From contig CM033391.1 of assembly GCA_019426215.1 (NCBI GenBank), positions 14,930,708 through 14,994,707 of the forward strand: a stretch of 64,000 nt of DNA. The letters are read 5' to 3'. The stretch's first letter is position 1. Each line of letters begins with the position of its first letter. The notes below the pieces were generated by a model that had not been told where the DNA came from, did no database searches, and saw nothing but the letters and a program-made list of their open reading frames with translations. The stretch comes from Buddleja alternifolia (lineage: Eukaryota; Streptophyta; Magnoliopsida; Lamiales; Scrophulariaceae). Positions 51,480 through 63,629 of the stretch are shown piece by piece. Made by a program: the position numbers and the translations under genes.

Positions 51480-52756
51480 ATATGAGGAGATGCTAAGATG
51501 TTATTAAGATGATGAAATGAGAGTTAGACAAGAAATGGGCTTGACCAACATGGAAAACAGGGAGTACAACAACATTACCAACCATAATAGACTTAGATAA
51601 TGCACAAGGTACAGTAGAATCAAGGTTACCTTGGTGAGATGTCATTTGTGCACTAGCCCCCAAGTTTATGTACCAACCATCATCGGTTTGTTCCACATAC
51701 ATAGTGGAAAACAAGGTGGCTTGATCAGTGGGTTTGGTGAGTTGCTAAAGTTGACCGACATGTTCATTTGACGAAAATCCAGCCTGCTGGAAGTTAGGCT
51801 CGGACTGCTGGAAGTAAGGCCCACTCTGTGGCAGTGAAAAGTGGGCAGGTGGTACGGTGTGCAGGAGTGAATTTGGCTATGGGCCTAGAATGCTACGAGG
51901 CCCATAATTGGGCTGGAAAGGAGGAGGCCTATAATAGAACGTCTGCTGTTGTTGAGACTCGGCAGTGTAGATCACGAAACCAGTGGACGAGTATTGAGAA
52001 GCTGGGAATGGGCTGATAGAATTAGGCAATTTTCATAATTGGCGGGTCCACCGAGACAGCCACCACCACGACCCAGGGTTGGATTGAGTATAGAGAAGGA
52101 TTGATGAATCGGTGGAAGAAGTGTTTGGGGGTAATTGGATTTCGAGGGATTCGTGTTGAAGAAGCATATTGCGGGCTTGAGAAAAATTGGAAAAGGGAGT
52201 TTTGTTTGTAATGACATTAATAATATTGTTGAATGAATCATGTAAATTGTTCAGGATTTGAAGTACAAGTTCTTGGTCAGAAATAGGGAATCAATATGTT
52301 TAAGATTGTCAAGAATACGTTTTATATCCCGACATAAATAAAAAATAAATAAATTACCCTTTCTGAAATTTTGAAATTTATCTTGAACCTGTAGGGAATG
52401 GAGGATTGGTTATTATTTAAAAAATATTCAAGATTATCCCAGATGCTTTTGACGGTATAAGAATAAACACTAACACTATCAAGAACACTTGCATCAATAG
52501 AATTTTACATCCAAGTTTTAATTTTAGAGTCAAGAGAGTACCAGTCCTCATCATTAGCAGATTTGGGTAAAAAAAGTACCATTGATGTGACCAAGAACAC
52601 GATAACTCCACAGATATCAGAAAAAATATTTTCTAAAGTTTACGCAAATCTTCTTCAGAGTTTGAAGTTAAAAAGATGGAAGACAGTATTAAGGGTATAT
52701 GTGGCGTATTATGGATGAGATAGCGGAGGGGAGGGGGGGTTAAGGTTTCAGCCATA
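51480..52756 (-). pseudogene. Copia B gag and protease
   Basis: Gag starts at about 52756 (MAETLTPPPLRYLIHNTP). Downstream pieces in changing frames include DWYSLDSKIKTWM-like text around 52530, typical of short-LTR copia gag. At 51714-51493 the protease is readable: GWYINLGASAQMTSHQGNLD, SKSIMVGNVVVLPVFHVGQA and SNSHFI. Relatives have WYxDSGAS or WYxDTGAS; here the catalytic aspartate is asparagine (WYINLGAS), so the protease is inactive. A proline/glycine-rich linker lies between. The frame runs into the Mutator-like insertion and continues at 44650. Confidence 0.8.
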
Positions 52757-52946
52757 ATGATAACAAAAAAAAGAAGTAGAGAGGCATGAGGAAGAGAAAC
52801 GGAGGCGGCGGCTTACCGAGATTGGAGGCGGCCAACGGCGCGATGGAGAGGCTATTTGGGAGAGAAGGTGGCGCACCACTAGGAACGGTGTCTGGAGGGT
52901 GGCGGAAGTGAGAGATCGTGAGGGTTGAGAGAGAAAACCCTTTTTA

Positions 52947-52957
52947 GGCCGATACCA
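52947..52957 (-). other. Copia B primer-binding site
   Basis: Element-sense TGGTATCGGCC follows the LTR end CTAACA; a variant of the tRNA-Met site. Confidence 0.75.
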
Positions 52958-53103
52958 TGTTAGATTAGGTAAAACCCCATTGGGAAACATGTATTGCAAT
53001 GTAACGTATATATAGTTACAAGAAAGAGAACACAAAAATACTCTAATCTATAAATAAGAAAAAAGATATACATGGAAAACTATACAAAAATATATCATAT
53101 TCA
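52958..53103 (-). repeat. Copia B 5' LTR (short)
   Basis: 146 bp, plus strand TGTTAGATTAGG...CATATTCA. It contains CTATATATAC, a possible TATA box, on the element-sense strand at about 53006-53015. Short LTRs are typical of several copia lineages. Confidence 0.75.
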
Positions 53104-53402
53104 ATAGTCCCTTTTTATAAAAATAAGTATTTATTGTCTAATCTAACTATATTACATTTTATTTTAATTGAGAAATATTTAATTAATTCATTTTACTATA
53201 ATATGGCAATCATATTGAAGAAGAAAAAAAGTCACATACATGAATAATAGATATTAGTCATAATTAAACTAAAATTATGACATTTTAGAAGGTCATGTTA
53301 TTTGTTATTTTTTGTTTTAAGAATTGGTAGTTCTCGGAACAATGTACTATTGTTAATTTATAACAAATGTCAAAAGGGGCATCTTTTTTCGGTCGGAGGG
53401 AG
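53104..53402. mobile_element. Stowaway-like MITE, left end missing
   Basis: The right end GGTCGGAGGGAG followed by TA is the inverted terminal sequence CTCCCTCC of Stowaway MITEs with their TA target. The left side begins ATAGTCCCTTTTTAT, the sequence that normally follows the terminus, so the first bases are missing where copia B joins. AT-rich, no gene. Confidence 0.65.
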
Positions 53403-53968
53403 TACATCTTCGTGTGGCTAGGCTTAGCTCTACGAAGTGAAAGTTCGGTGATCCACGTATTCTGGATTTAGCTTGCTTACCAATATCCCTGTTGATTGAA
53501 TATTCTCGAATATACCTTCATTTTTCTTGATTCAAATTCATTTGAGTATGCCTTTCTAACCATAGTTAATCAACTCTCAGAACAATCTGCTTATTTACAC
53601 ACCATAGACACGTGGAGTTCCTGTGATGCGCTCTAAAAATAATTAGAGAGAGAACACATGGCTTATATATATATATATGTATATATATGAACGATAGGTT
53701 TATTGTGATATTTAAGAACATACGTCTTATTTTAAAAATATACTTTTCTCTGAAAATAGGACTCATATTCCAAGTCTAAGCTGGAAGAGCCCTAACCAAA
53801 CACACACGCGCAAAAAAAAAAAAGGAAAAAAAAATGAGGGAAGTAAGAGGTCCAATACCCGATCCAACTCCCGACGGATAAAGTAACATGAGCTAGCAAA
53901 TTTCACATTATATATCCACCGGCTCTAGATTTAGTATTCTTATTTCATTTTTTTTTTGGGTCAAATAT
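53403..53968. other. Unassigned sequence between MITE and S2
   Basis: No element signature or coding domain recognised. Contains a (TA)n run at about 53658-53688 and A-rich tracts at 53809-53834. It may be the oldest sequence in the window, i.e. flanking DNA into which the others inserted. Confidence 0.5.
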
Positions 53969-55469
53969 TGTTGGTCCCAAGTGGCATACGAAAGGGTCTA
54001 GAAGGGGGGGGGGGTTGAATAGACCCTTAAGTATTTTTCGACTTCAAAAAGTTTCGTACTAAAAGATTTTTGGACGCTTGAAAAGATAGACGCTTGAAGT
54101 GTCTAACGCTTGACTTAAGCGTTCACTTAAAAATATTGGCGCTATGGCGAAGCGTCTGATGAAGACTGTTTTTAGGAAGTTAACTCAGACTTCAAGATTT
54201 GAATACTTTGACCAAGTAGGTTAAGCGTTCAGTTCTTTAACCAGTGTTAGCACAGCGGAATGATTTTTGGAGTCTTCTCTTTGAAAGTTTTAGCGTCACA
54301 AGAGGTTTCTTAGTTGCTTAGCTTTTGATTGTGTTTTACTTAATCAATTTATGCAATGATATGATAGCTAAAAGAAATGACTGAAAAGTAAATGACACAA
54401 TATTTGTAAGGTTCGTTGGGTGGTGTAATCCCAACTACGTCCTTCTTCTCCTCGAACACTTGGAGACAATCCACTAAAATGATTCTCAAAGAATCACACA
54501 GAATCTTCTACAAATTAGGGAGAGATGGATGTCGATGACTTGAGCTCCTTGATCACACAGATTTCTGCACCAAATCACTTCAATCCCCTTGCTTCTTTCA
54601 CCCAGAAATATGGCAAGTATCCAACTTCGACTTCACACAGATTGCGAGGCTTGGATAGGGTCTTTCTAAAAAGGTTTGTTTGATTTTGATGAAGTTCAAA
54701 CAACTGGAATATCTCAGTAGTAATGTAGTTTCTTCAAAAAGAATGTTTGAGATATTGGGTTGACTGTCTCAGGATTTGATGAAAAGCAAAGAGAATATTT
54801 TCTTGAGTATTCTGGCTTTTTTGAGAGTTTAAGGAATGAGACATCAATGCAACAGCAATTTGACTTGATAATTGTTTTCTCTTTGGCTTGTTGTTGAAGT
54901 TCTATTTATAGGCATTCTTGGAAAAAGTGTCCGTTTGACACATGCAAGGGCGCGTGTCTCTCACTTTCGCGAGTGAACAACTTTTGTCCTTTTTCCTGAA
55001 AATCTGCTGCACAAAAGTTGGTGCTGCAATCTTTGAATTGTTGACAGTCCAATAGGGTGGCTTCTCCGTACGTCTGAAAATGCTTATCACATTTAATGCT
55101 CTTATCAACATTTAATGCATTTAGAAATGTAGACGCTTGAGACTTCAATCTTGGTTACTTGACACCTCACTCAGAACATGTCAGGCGCTTAAAGTGAACT
55201 TCTTCAAACTTCATTCACTATTGATTTCTTGGACGCTTGGAGTCTTCAGATTTCGCAGTCTTGATAAGCTCACTCAGAAAGTATCAAACGCTTAATCTAA
55301 CCGACTTCTTGGTCTAAGAATGTCAAAAGTAAAAGATAAATAAAGCCTATACATTTCTAATGTTCAAATTCTTATACAAGTATCTATGAAATTTAAGCAT
55401 ACATAACTTTGGGGTCTAACAAGATTCCTAATTGTCATCATCAAAACATCTAACATGAAATTCCTAACA
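53969..55469 (-). repeat. S2 3' LTR
   Basis: 1,501 bp, plus strand TGTTGGTCCCAAG...AATTCCTAACA. It contains a 10-12 nt G run (C run in sense) near 54005, a TATA box (CTATAAATAG, element sense) at 54902-54911 and many copies of an ACGCTTGA-like motif. No clear polypurine tract precedes it; the S1a tract AAAAAGGGGGAAAT falls in a stretch of about 40 bp missing here. Confidence 0.9.
54902..54911 (-). promoter_or_regulatory. S2 LTR TATA box
   Basis: CTATAAATAG on the minus strand. Confidence 0.6.
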
Positions 55470-55578
55470 ACTTACTCTTTTGTAGTTCAAGAGTTACGAC
55501 AGCCAAAGTTAATAAGCGTTATGTTAGTATGTTAGAGTTAGTTACGCTTCAACGAGATGTTTCAGCTAAAAAAAATAC

Positions 55579-55617
<39 letters not shown>

Positions 55618-55691
55618 TGATTACAAGCATTTTACAACTGAACAAATAAAGATATAAGAGACAAGAATATAGATAATGCAAATTAAAAGCT
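55470..55691 (-). other. S2 3' untranslated region with (TA)n
   Basis: Contains (TA)n at about 55578-55613 in the same relative place as in S1a. No gene; the ORF3 stop is just upstream in element sense. Confidence 0.75.
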
Positions 55692-58600
55692 TTAACGTCT
55701 TGGTCTAACTTTGTATCGCTTGGGCATTTCAGCTCGGATAGCTTCAATCAGATTGTCTTCCAAGGTCATCATTGCTTCATGATCTTTGTTGATTATAAGC
55801 TTATTTTCTTCTTTCTGTCTCTTCTTGAAAGAAGTAAAATGATTGTCCCAATCAGTTGGGTCAATACCCATATACCTTAGGCAAATTCGAAAAGCTTGGA
55901 TAAAGTCAGTCATCTTCCTCTCTTCAACTAACATTCTTGGATCTGTAGGTTCTGGAATAGATGTTCTTTGAAGAGGGATGTCAAACTGTTCAAGCAGTGC
56001 TCTTGTAGGTATTGGTAGATTTGGATATAATGCTCTTGGAGGTTCCTTTAGTGTACTACTAGGCGCTCCAGAGGTGCTTACCTTCAAAGCAGTTATCCAA
56101 GATGGGAGACTAAGCACAGAAAGAGACGGAGGCTCTTCTCTTGAACTAGACGCTTTTCTCTTTTCTCCTTTCTTCTTCTCTTCCCCCTTATTGCCATCAT
56201 CAGTCTGTAGGAAATGATCTGTGAGTAAGCTGACCTGATGAGCAATCTGAGACATAGAATCTGTGATGTCGTCTAGACGCTTGTCTAAGCATTCCTGCAA
56301 GGCGAGAAGCTTGGCGCTGGTAGCATCATTCAGAGAAGTCTCAAGGGTTTCTAAGTGCTTTTTAAGCTCTTCTTTCATGGCAAGTTGGTTTGCTTGAGTG
56401 GCATCATGCATTTCTTGAAAGTCTTGTTTGCACTCACCAACAGCCGCTTGAGTTGAACTACGCATATGAGCGATTTGAACGCTCATAACGTGAGTCTCAA
56501 TCTTTGCCTAATCGTCTTTAATCCAGTGAAGAGATTCTTCGTTCTGAGTAGCATGAGCACTGATACTCTCCAAAACGGATTTGAGCAAAGGACCAAAAGA
56601 TTGACTCTCATCTAGATGAACCGCTTGAGGAGCCGGTCGCTTGAACCTGGATGAGTGTTTGAGAGAGTCAATGGGGACTTGATATGCGGGATCAAAGACA
56701 GTACCTCGAATGTCAAGAGAAAGATCCTCAGCAATATCATCAGTAACTGGTTCAGGAGCGTCAGGAATATCCTCTGGTTGAGACGCTTGAACGAGTTCTT
56801 CAGCAGACGCTGGAATACTTGTAACTGCAGACGTGAATGCTTCAGATGACTTAGCAGGCGCTTCCTCAAGCGCTAACTCAGGTTGACGAAAGTCATCGAA
56901 TTGGAAGTTCCAATTTGCTAAATCGGCATAAGAGGTGGACGAAGCTTCCAAAAGTTTAGTGAGTCTGGTTCGAGATATACAAGTACCGGAAATGAAGGTG
57001 CGAAGGGGACTATCAATGGCCCTGATGTGCATTGGATCAATGATATCTAGCACATGATTCGGAAAGACTTTGGACGGCGCTTGACAGATGGAAAAGATTG
57101 AATCTATGCAGTAATATTTGGAAAATCCAATCAAGCATTCTGAGGGAAGAGACGTAAGACGCTGATTCTCAGGTACACATTCAGCATAGTACGCTTCTAA
57201 GTATGGATATATCGCTTGAGCCAGCTCTTGATTCCTTTCAAGCAGGGAGAGGACAAACTCATAATGACCGAGTACCTCGCTGCAGATAGAAGGGAGCAGT
57301 GGATATCCTTTAAATGAATTGATTACTGAGTCGTTCCAAGATCTGAAATTGGCAGTGAAGATTTTATCGAACAGAGATACGGGAGTCAAAATCTTCACCA
57401 TCAGATTGAAATTCTCCTCGCAGTGGCTTGGAGCAAAATTTAAGCACGATACAGAAGAGGTACCACTAGAAGATGCTTGAGCGTTGAACAGAATAGGAGA
57501 AGTGGATAATCTGTGAAGCTCTTGACGCAGACACTGCTCAATTTGATGTCTAACGATTGGGAGCTTTAGAACAGGTCCAACTCTCTGTTGACGCTTCTTG
57601 AGGCAATACTTGGCGAACTGACGTTTCTTGTCATGCATGCCTATGACAAAAAGATGGGGAGCTTGGACTAACTCTGAGAAAGTATATTTGTTGCCCATAT
57701 ACGCTTCAACCCAGTTAACTTCATTCATGCAGTAGTCTGTTCCCGCATTGACCATAGCACGAATGCCTTCATGATGAATATCTCTGATAGATTCAAAGCG
57801 ATATCTATCAGGCTAATAGTTGGCATTCCAGACACTGTCAAAAAATGCATCGGCTTCAGTCTGAATCAAATCTGTCAAAGATTCGAGATGCTCACCGGCA
57901 TGAACTGCTTTATTCTTCCACAGGCGAAGTGGATTGACTGAAAATAGATTTTCAACACTATGAGCAGTCTGAGGAAAATGTGTGTAGCCTTCTCTGTTCA
58001 AGACGGACTCTAATGGATTGAGAAAGCTCGAAAGAAGAGGCTCATACACACGAATGTTGTAATCCCTTAAAGCGAAACCGGTTGGTTTGCTGCGGCCATA
58101 ATCTGGATAGTAGGCCAAATCCACGTCACATCTAGGAGTTCTTCCTCCTTGTCTGTCTTGTTGGAGAATAACGGAAGATGGTATTTGGCCAGGGGTCTTT
58201 CCAAGTTGAGTGGCCAGATAATACTTCCTCTCAATTTCTGTTAAAGCAGCGTTAAATACTGTATCCCGGATTTGACGGTTAGTATTAATCAGCAGAGCAA
58301 TGTCATTCTCAGCAGCAATGTATCGTTCTTCATTGTATCCTGCAGGAATGAAATCTTCTTTGAGCGCTGGGGGCATATAGTTGATTGAATGATCAATCGT
58401 CTTCAGCGTGTCGAGTTTGAAGAAGTGCCTAGGCGCTGGAACGTCTTCAGCAACACTCTGACCTTTTGAGTGTGCCTCTGTTATAGCCTGAACAGGGATG
58501 GAAGTCTGAACCTCTGTAGTAGCAGGTTCCTCAGCTTCAATTGCAGGAACTTCTGCGGCAACATCTTTAGCGATAGTGACGACTTCTGTCATATCAACAT

Positions 58601-59916
58601 CCAGGAGGACATCTGGTGACGCTTCAGCAGTGGCTGGAACTATAGCTGTAATACAAGAACTATCCTCTATAAGAGCAGTATCTTCTACAGATGTAGGGAT
58701 AGAAATGCTGTGGGAAGAAATAAACTTATCCTGAGAACTTGTCTCAACAGCAATACTTTGAGCGTTTGGCTCAACAGCAACTTGAGCGCTTAGCTCATCA
58801 GTCTTGGCCTCTTCATGAACAGGAGCAACTCGACGCTTGCTAGTCCTGGAAAGCTTGAAGATTTTCTTCACGTTCACTCCTTCAACGAGCTTAAGCGTTG
58901 GAGCGGGAGGATCAGCAGCTGGTTCTTCAAATTCTATTTGTTTGATGATCCCTTCCAGCTTCCTCCTCTTGAGAGGTAACTTGTCCTTGGCATCCTCATC
59001 GGTTTCCTCATCGTTCTTTTGAGGAGAAGGAACAAATTGAGCTTTGAGCTTTCTGGGAGCCCTCTTCTTTGTTGCAGCCGGACGCTTCACGGCTTCTTCT
59101 GGCACTGGACGCTATGCTTCCTCATTGGACGCTTGACGTACTTCCAGATGCTCGGAAAGTGGTTTAGCAGCACCACCAATTTTGGGAGGATTGAAGAGAT
59201 TATTCAGAATCCTTTTTCCCAGCAACTTGGACTTATTTAACGGAAGTCCAGACGAGTATACACACTGTGATTTGTACAACATGTCACTTAGAACAAGTCC
59301 ATAAGGTTTATTCGAGGTGCTTAGACTGTCCCGAAATCTTCCAAAAATGTACTCACTCCAGTTGATTTTGATGTTGAGGAGTATAGCAGTCATCATCTGA
59401 AATTGTACTTGGTTCACCTTATCAAAGGTTCTCACTCGGCATTCTATGATCTTGCTGCAGAAATTAGCCAACAGTCGGTATTTGGATACCAGGTCTTTCT
59501 TCTCGAAGTATTGAGTGTAGGGCACATCGTCGTACGCACTCATGGTTGTCCATGCTTCCTTGATCTGTTTTAATGTAACGCAATCCAATGCCTCACCCTC
59601 ATTTGGAAGATTGAAGTTCTTGGCAATGGAGGCGGCAGACAAGATAAATTCCTTGGGAGGCTCCTTCTTGGATAGAGGAATTAGACTTCTTGTCCTCTGA
59701 AAGTTTAACAGTCTTCCAAAAGGTATCGACTTCAGTCGGAAACATATATGAGTATTGGGTCAAGAATGGTTTGAGGCCAGCTTTGACGACCATGTCTATC
59801 ATGTATGTTAGGTTGATCTGAGGTTGTTCATAGAGAAATTTCCAGTCGACAACAAGACCTTCAGTCACCTTGATGGTAAGTTCAGCAGAAGTAGACGAAG
59901 ATTTCTTTGGTGCCAT
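55692..59916 (-). pseudogene. S2 third ORF, envelope-like position, about 1,400 codons
   Basis: One long reading frame downstream of pol. The likely start is ATG 59916 (MAPKKSSSTSAELTIKVTEG). It is interrupted by one frameshift near 59655 and by three in-frame TAG codons (59114-59112, 57815-57813, 56510-56508 approximately), after which the same frame continues without loss. N-terminal third: WKFLYEQPQINLTYMIDMVV, NFCSKIIECRVRTFDKVNQ, ILLNIKINWSEYIFGRFRDS, PYGLVLSDML, a pattern I know from plant retroelement-associated proteins of unknown function. Middle: basic KRPAATKKRAPRKLK and acidic Ala/Glu/Pro-rich linker. C-terminal third: coiled-coil heptads (MKEELKKHLETLETSLNDAT, LQECLDKRLDDITDSMSQIA). 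No signal peptide or membrane segment is evident, so envelope function is not supported by sequence. The fragment at 39434-39739 is a homologue. Confidence 0.75.
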
Positions 59917-60639
59917 TTTTAGTGAAAGAGATGAACTGAGATTTTCTTTTGCTTTGAGAGAGAGAGAATAAGTTTTGTAGATATGTTTGAGTAAAAGTGA
60001 ATTGTCTTTCTGCAGGAATTGTGTTTTAAATGACACAGTAAAGAATTTTTGAAACTTGTGTTCTCTAGTCTCTGTAGGATTTAGACACGTGTAACGATTG
60101 TTGAATCTCAGCCATAAATTCATTAACTGCGGACGCGAGTTTTGTGTAATAGAGAGAAGTTACATTTGGTAATTCTCATGTATAAAGATTTGACATCCGA
60201 GTTAAAATTTTAAAAATGTTTGGCATTTTCAGAGTGTAACGCACACTCCCGTTTGTACACTGACACGTACACAAACACGTGCTATCTCTGAACCGTCATT
60301 TTGAGAAGAAACTTTTGATTACCTGCCAGTTTGATGTGATAGAAGCGTGCGAGTAGAGTACAAAATAGGCTTTTGAGTCTACCCACTACTTCGAAAGAAG
60401 CGTGTAAAAATTTATGCATGACTTAAAAAAATAATTTATATTAAGTGTTGAATGGAATAGTTTCAACGCTTAACTTGATACCATTGGTTGGTATTCATTA
60501 TAACTGTTGTAATATAGACGCTTAAAGTCAAAGTCCTTTTTATGTTTGAGCGTTCAATATTTTATGTAAAAATAATACTGAGCGTTGATGATCATGCATC
60601 TGAAAATTTTGATCATTGACGCTTACAGTTATGTTCAAG

Positions 60640-60745
60640 TACAATTTTAAGGTTCCCCCTAAATTTGATAACTTGTACCATTTGTTTTGTTTTTCAAAGA
60701 AAGCTTTTAGACATAAATCAAGTGGATTCCCCCTAAATTATATGT
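60640..60745 (-). other. PPT-like motifs after S2 pol
   Basis: Two element-sense copies of AATTTAGGGGGAA (around 60652-60664 and 60728-60740) lie just after the RNase H stop and far from the LTR. Sireviruses are known to carry several polypurine-like tracts; a similar one follows S1b pol. Confidence 0.6.
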
Positions 60746-60769
60746 CTAATAAAGTATGATGCTTGATGA

Positions 60770-62155
60770 TTAAGTGTTTAAATCAATTATACCTAGTTCA
60801 CTTCTCAAAGTGAGAAAACGTTGTTCATTGAGCGCTTTGGTGAAGATATCTGCCAATTGTTTGTCAGTTCCAATGAAGTGCATGGAGATATCTTTCTTTT
60901 GAACGTGGTCACGAAGAAAATGGTATCTAATGTCAATGTGTTTGGTTCTGGAATGAAGAACAGGGTTTTGAGTCATGGTTAGAGCGCTTTGGTTATCACA
61001 ATGAATGGGAGCTGGACCTAGGATTATTCCATAATCTCTAAGTTATTGCCTCATCCATAATACTTGTGCACAACAACTTCCTGCAGCTACATACTCAGCT
61101 TCGGCTGTAGAGGTAGCTATGAATTGTTGTTTCTTGCTATGCCATGAAACTAACCTATCACCTAGAAATTGACAAGTACCACTAGTGCTTTTACGATCTA
61201 TTTTGCAACCTGCAAAATCTGCATCTGAGTAACCAATTAGTTCAAAAGGAGAATCCCTAGGATACCATAAGCCCACATTCTGTGTGCCTTTCAGATATTT
61301 AAGGATCTTTTTGGCAGCAATTAAGTGTGACTCTTTAGGATCGGCTTGAAATCGTGCACGCATGCATACCGAAAACATAATATCAGGTCTGCTGGCAGTA
61401 AGATAAAGAAGTGAACCGATGATACCTCTATAATTAGTAATATCAACTTTCTTTCCACTTTCATCTTTATCTAACTTAAGTGTTTGGCTCATTGGAATTT
61501 TTGAATATGATGCATTTTCCATACCAAATTCCTTAATCATATCTCGTGTATATTTAGCTTGGTTAATAAATATGCCATTAGGGAGTTGTTTAACTTGTAG
61601 TCCTAAGAAGAAAGTTAATTCACCCATCATGCTCATTTCAAATTGTTCTTGCATCATTTTCGAAAATTTCTCACACAGACGCTTGTTAGTAGAACCAAAT
61701 ATAATATCATCAACGTAAATTTGGACTAAGAGAATATCTTCGTTATTGGTAATTTTAAATAACGTTGTATCAACGCTGCCTTTTGAAAAGCCTTTACCAA
61801 TAAGAAAGATAAAGAGAGTGTCATACCATGCTCGGGGTGCTTACTTAAGCCCGTAAAGTGCTTTTTCTAGCTTGTAAACCATACCCTTACCATGATTGTT
61901 GATGAATCCGGGTGGTTGCTCCACATACACTTCTTCTTGGAGTTTACCATTCAGGAAGGCACTCTTCACGTCCATTTCATACACCATGAACTTGTTGAAC
62001 GCTGCATACGCTAGAAACATGCGAATTGCTTTAAGACGAGCGACAGGAGCGTATGTCTCATCAAAGTCAATACCCTCCTCTTGGCAATATCCTTGAGCTA
62101 CGAGTCTGGCCTTGTTTCTTATAACAATGCCGTTCTCATCCATCTTGTTTTTATA
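60770..62155 (-). pseudogene. S2 reverse transcriptase and RNase H
   Basis: Frames 62143-61841, 61840-61658 (no start codon), 61657-61043 and 60976-60770 are consecutive parts of one polyprotein. Motifs in order: [46 protein letters not shown], stop TAA, APRAW, the YVDDIIFGS catalytic box (61692-61717), [80 protein letters not shown], stop TAA, then SRTKHIDIRYHFLRDHVQKK and HFIGTDKQLADIFTKALNEQ. Both stops occur where the related S1b copy has CAA. The polymerase aspartates are intact. Confidence 0.9.
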
Positions 62156-62158
62156 TAC

Positions 62159-63589
62159 TCATCTAGTTCCAATAACTCCTTGGTGAGTTGGTCTTGGTAC
62201 TAGCATCCAAACCTTATTTCGTTCGAACTGATTAAGCTCTTCTAGCATGGCTTCAATCCAACTTGGGTCGCTTAGCGCTTCATCCACTTTCTTAGGTTCC
62301 ATTTGAGATAGAAAGCTTGCGAACATAGCCTCATTGAACGTAGCGGCTCTAGTCCTAACAGGTGCTTCAATATCTCCAATAATCTGCTCAGGTGGATGAT
62401 CACACAGCCATAGTCTGTCTGGTTGGAAGGGGTTAAGAGGTTGAACAAGCGCTTGAGGAACATACGCTTGACTACCTTCTTGCGTAGGCGCTCCAAGTTC
62501 ACAATTCCTTGTGTGCTCTTGATGATCATTCTCTTCATGATCATCAGCATTTCTTACACGATTATCTAGAGTAATCTCACGAGTAATCTTAGGAGGTGGC
62601 ACTGAGATCTCATCATCGTCGTCAGTATCTTCATCAATAGTAATCTTAGACGCTTGATGACATAGATCTACAACTCCTACATCATCTAAATTAACCTTAC
62701 TCGGTTCTTGGTTAGCATCATCAAAAACAATATGAATAGATTCCTCAACCTTTGATTTGATCTTATTGAGAATGCGAAAATTCTTTCCATTCTTGGCGTA
62801 GCCTAGAAAGATTCCCTCATCCGCTTTAGGATCAAAAGTCTTTAGGCTTTGGGATCCATTATTATGGATAAAACATTTAGAACCAAAGACGTGAAAATAT
62901 GAAACATTTGGCTTACGTCCCTTCCACAATTCATATGGAGTTTTCCCATGCTGTTTGTTGATCATGCAGCGGTTTTGAGTGTAACAGGCAGTGTTGATCG
63001 CTTCGGCCCAAAATCTAGGAGCGAGCTTCGATTCTGCTAACATAGTCCTAGCGGCTTCCTTTAGCGTTCGGTTCCGGCGCTCAGCAACACCATTTTGTTG
63101 GGGAGTTCTGGGAGCTGAATACTCATGATGTATTCCATTTTCTGCACAAAACTTCTCAACAATCTTGTTAGTAAACTCAGTACCGTGATCGCTTCTTATT
63201 CTTGCAACCTTAAGATTTTTCAATGTTTGAAGTTGTCGAATAAGCGTTGTTAACTTGTCACATGTTTCATCTTTGAATGAAAGAAATTCCACCCAAGTAA
63301 ATCGAGAGAAATCATCTACTATCACCAAAGTATACTTTTTACCGCTTACACTGATTGTTTGAACAGGTCCAAACAGATCAATGTGAAGTAGTTCAAGTAT
63401 TCTAGAGGTAGATAGATGAGGTTTTCTCTTGAACGATGATTTAACTTGTTTACCCATTTGACAAGCGTCACAAAGACGATCCGTATGAAATGGTCCATTT
63501 GGTAATCCCTCTACAAGATTTTGACTTATTAACTGAGAGATTGTCTTAAAGTTGAGGTGATTCATTTTTCTATGCCATAACCAACCCAT
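62159..63589 (-). pseudogene. S2 integrase
   Basis: 476 codons without a stop: pre-integrase zinc finger (LWHRKMNHLNFKTISQLISQ, CDACQMGKQ), integrase core with LLHIDLFGPV, IVDDFSRFTW, ARIRSDHGTEFTNKIVEKF and [20 protein letters not shown], i.e. the D-D-E triad is complete; then [20 protein letters not shown], an acidic linker, and FNEAMFASFLSQMEPKKVDE that leads into RT. It is joined to protease upstream by a frameshift near 63600. This is the best preserved domain of S2. Confidence 0.92.
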
Positions 63590-63629
63590 TTTAGATTCAC
63601 TTTTAGCAACAAAACATGTTGGGTTGTTA

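Larger units (their letters stand above)
44030..53103 (-). mobile_element. Copia B, short-LTR copia, split by a Mutator-like element
   Basis: Minus strand, in two parts: 44030-44659 and 51480-53103. Element order from the right: 146-bp 5' LTR, primer-binding site, gag, protease | insertion | pre-integrase, start of integrase core. RT, RNase H and 3' LTR are missing; the break at about 44030 abuts A2. Reading across the insertion (one target copy removed) the protease side continues into the pre-integrase side. Confidence 0.85.

Noticed and set aside
55692..59916. True retroviral envelope glycoprotein
   Set aside because: No signal peptide, transmembrane segment or glycosylation-rich ectodomain is apparent; only the position after pol suggests envelope.
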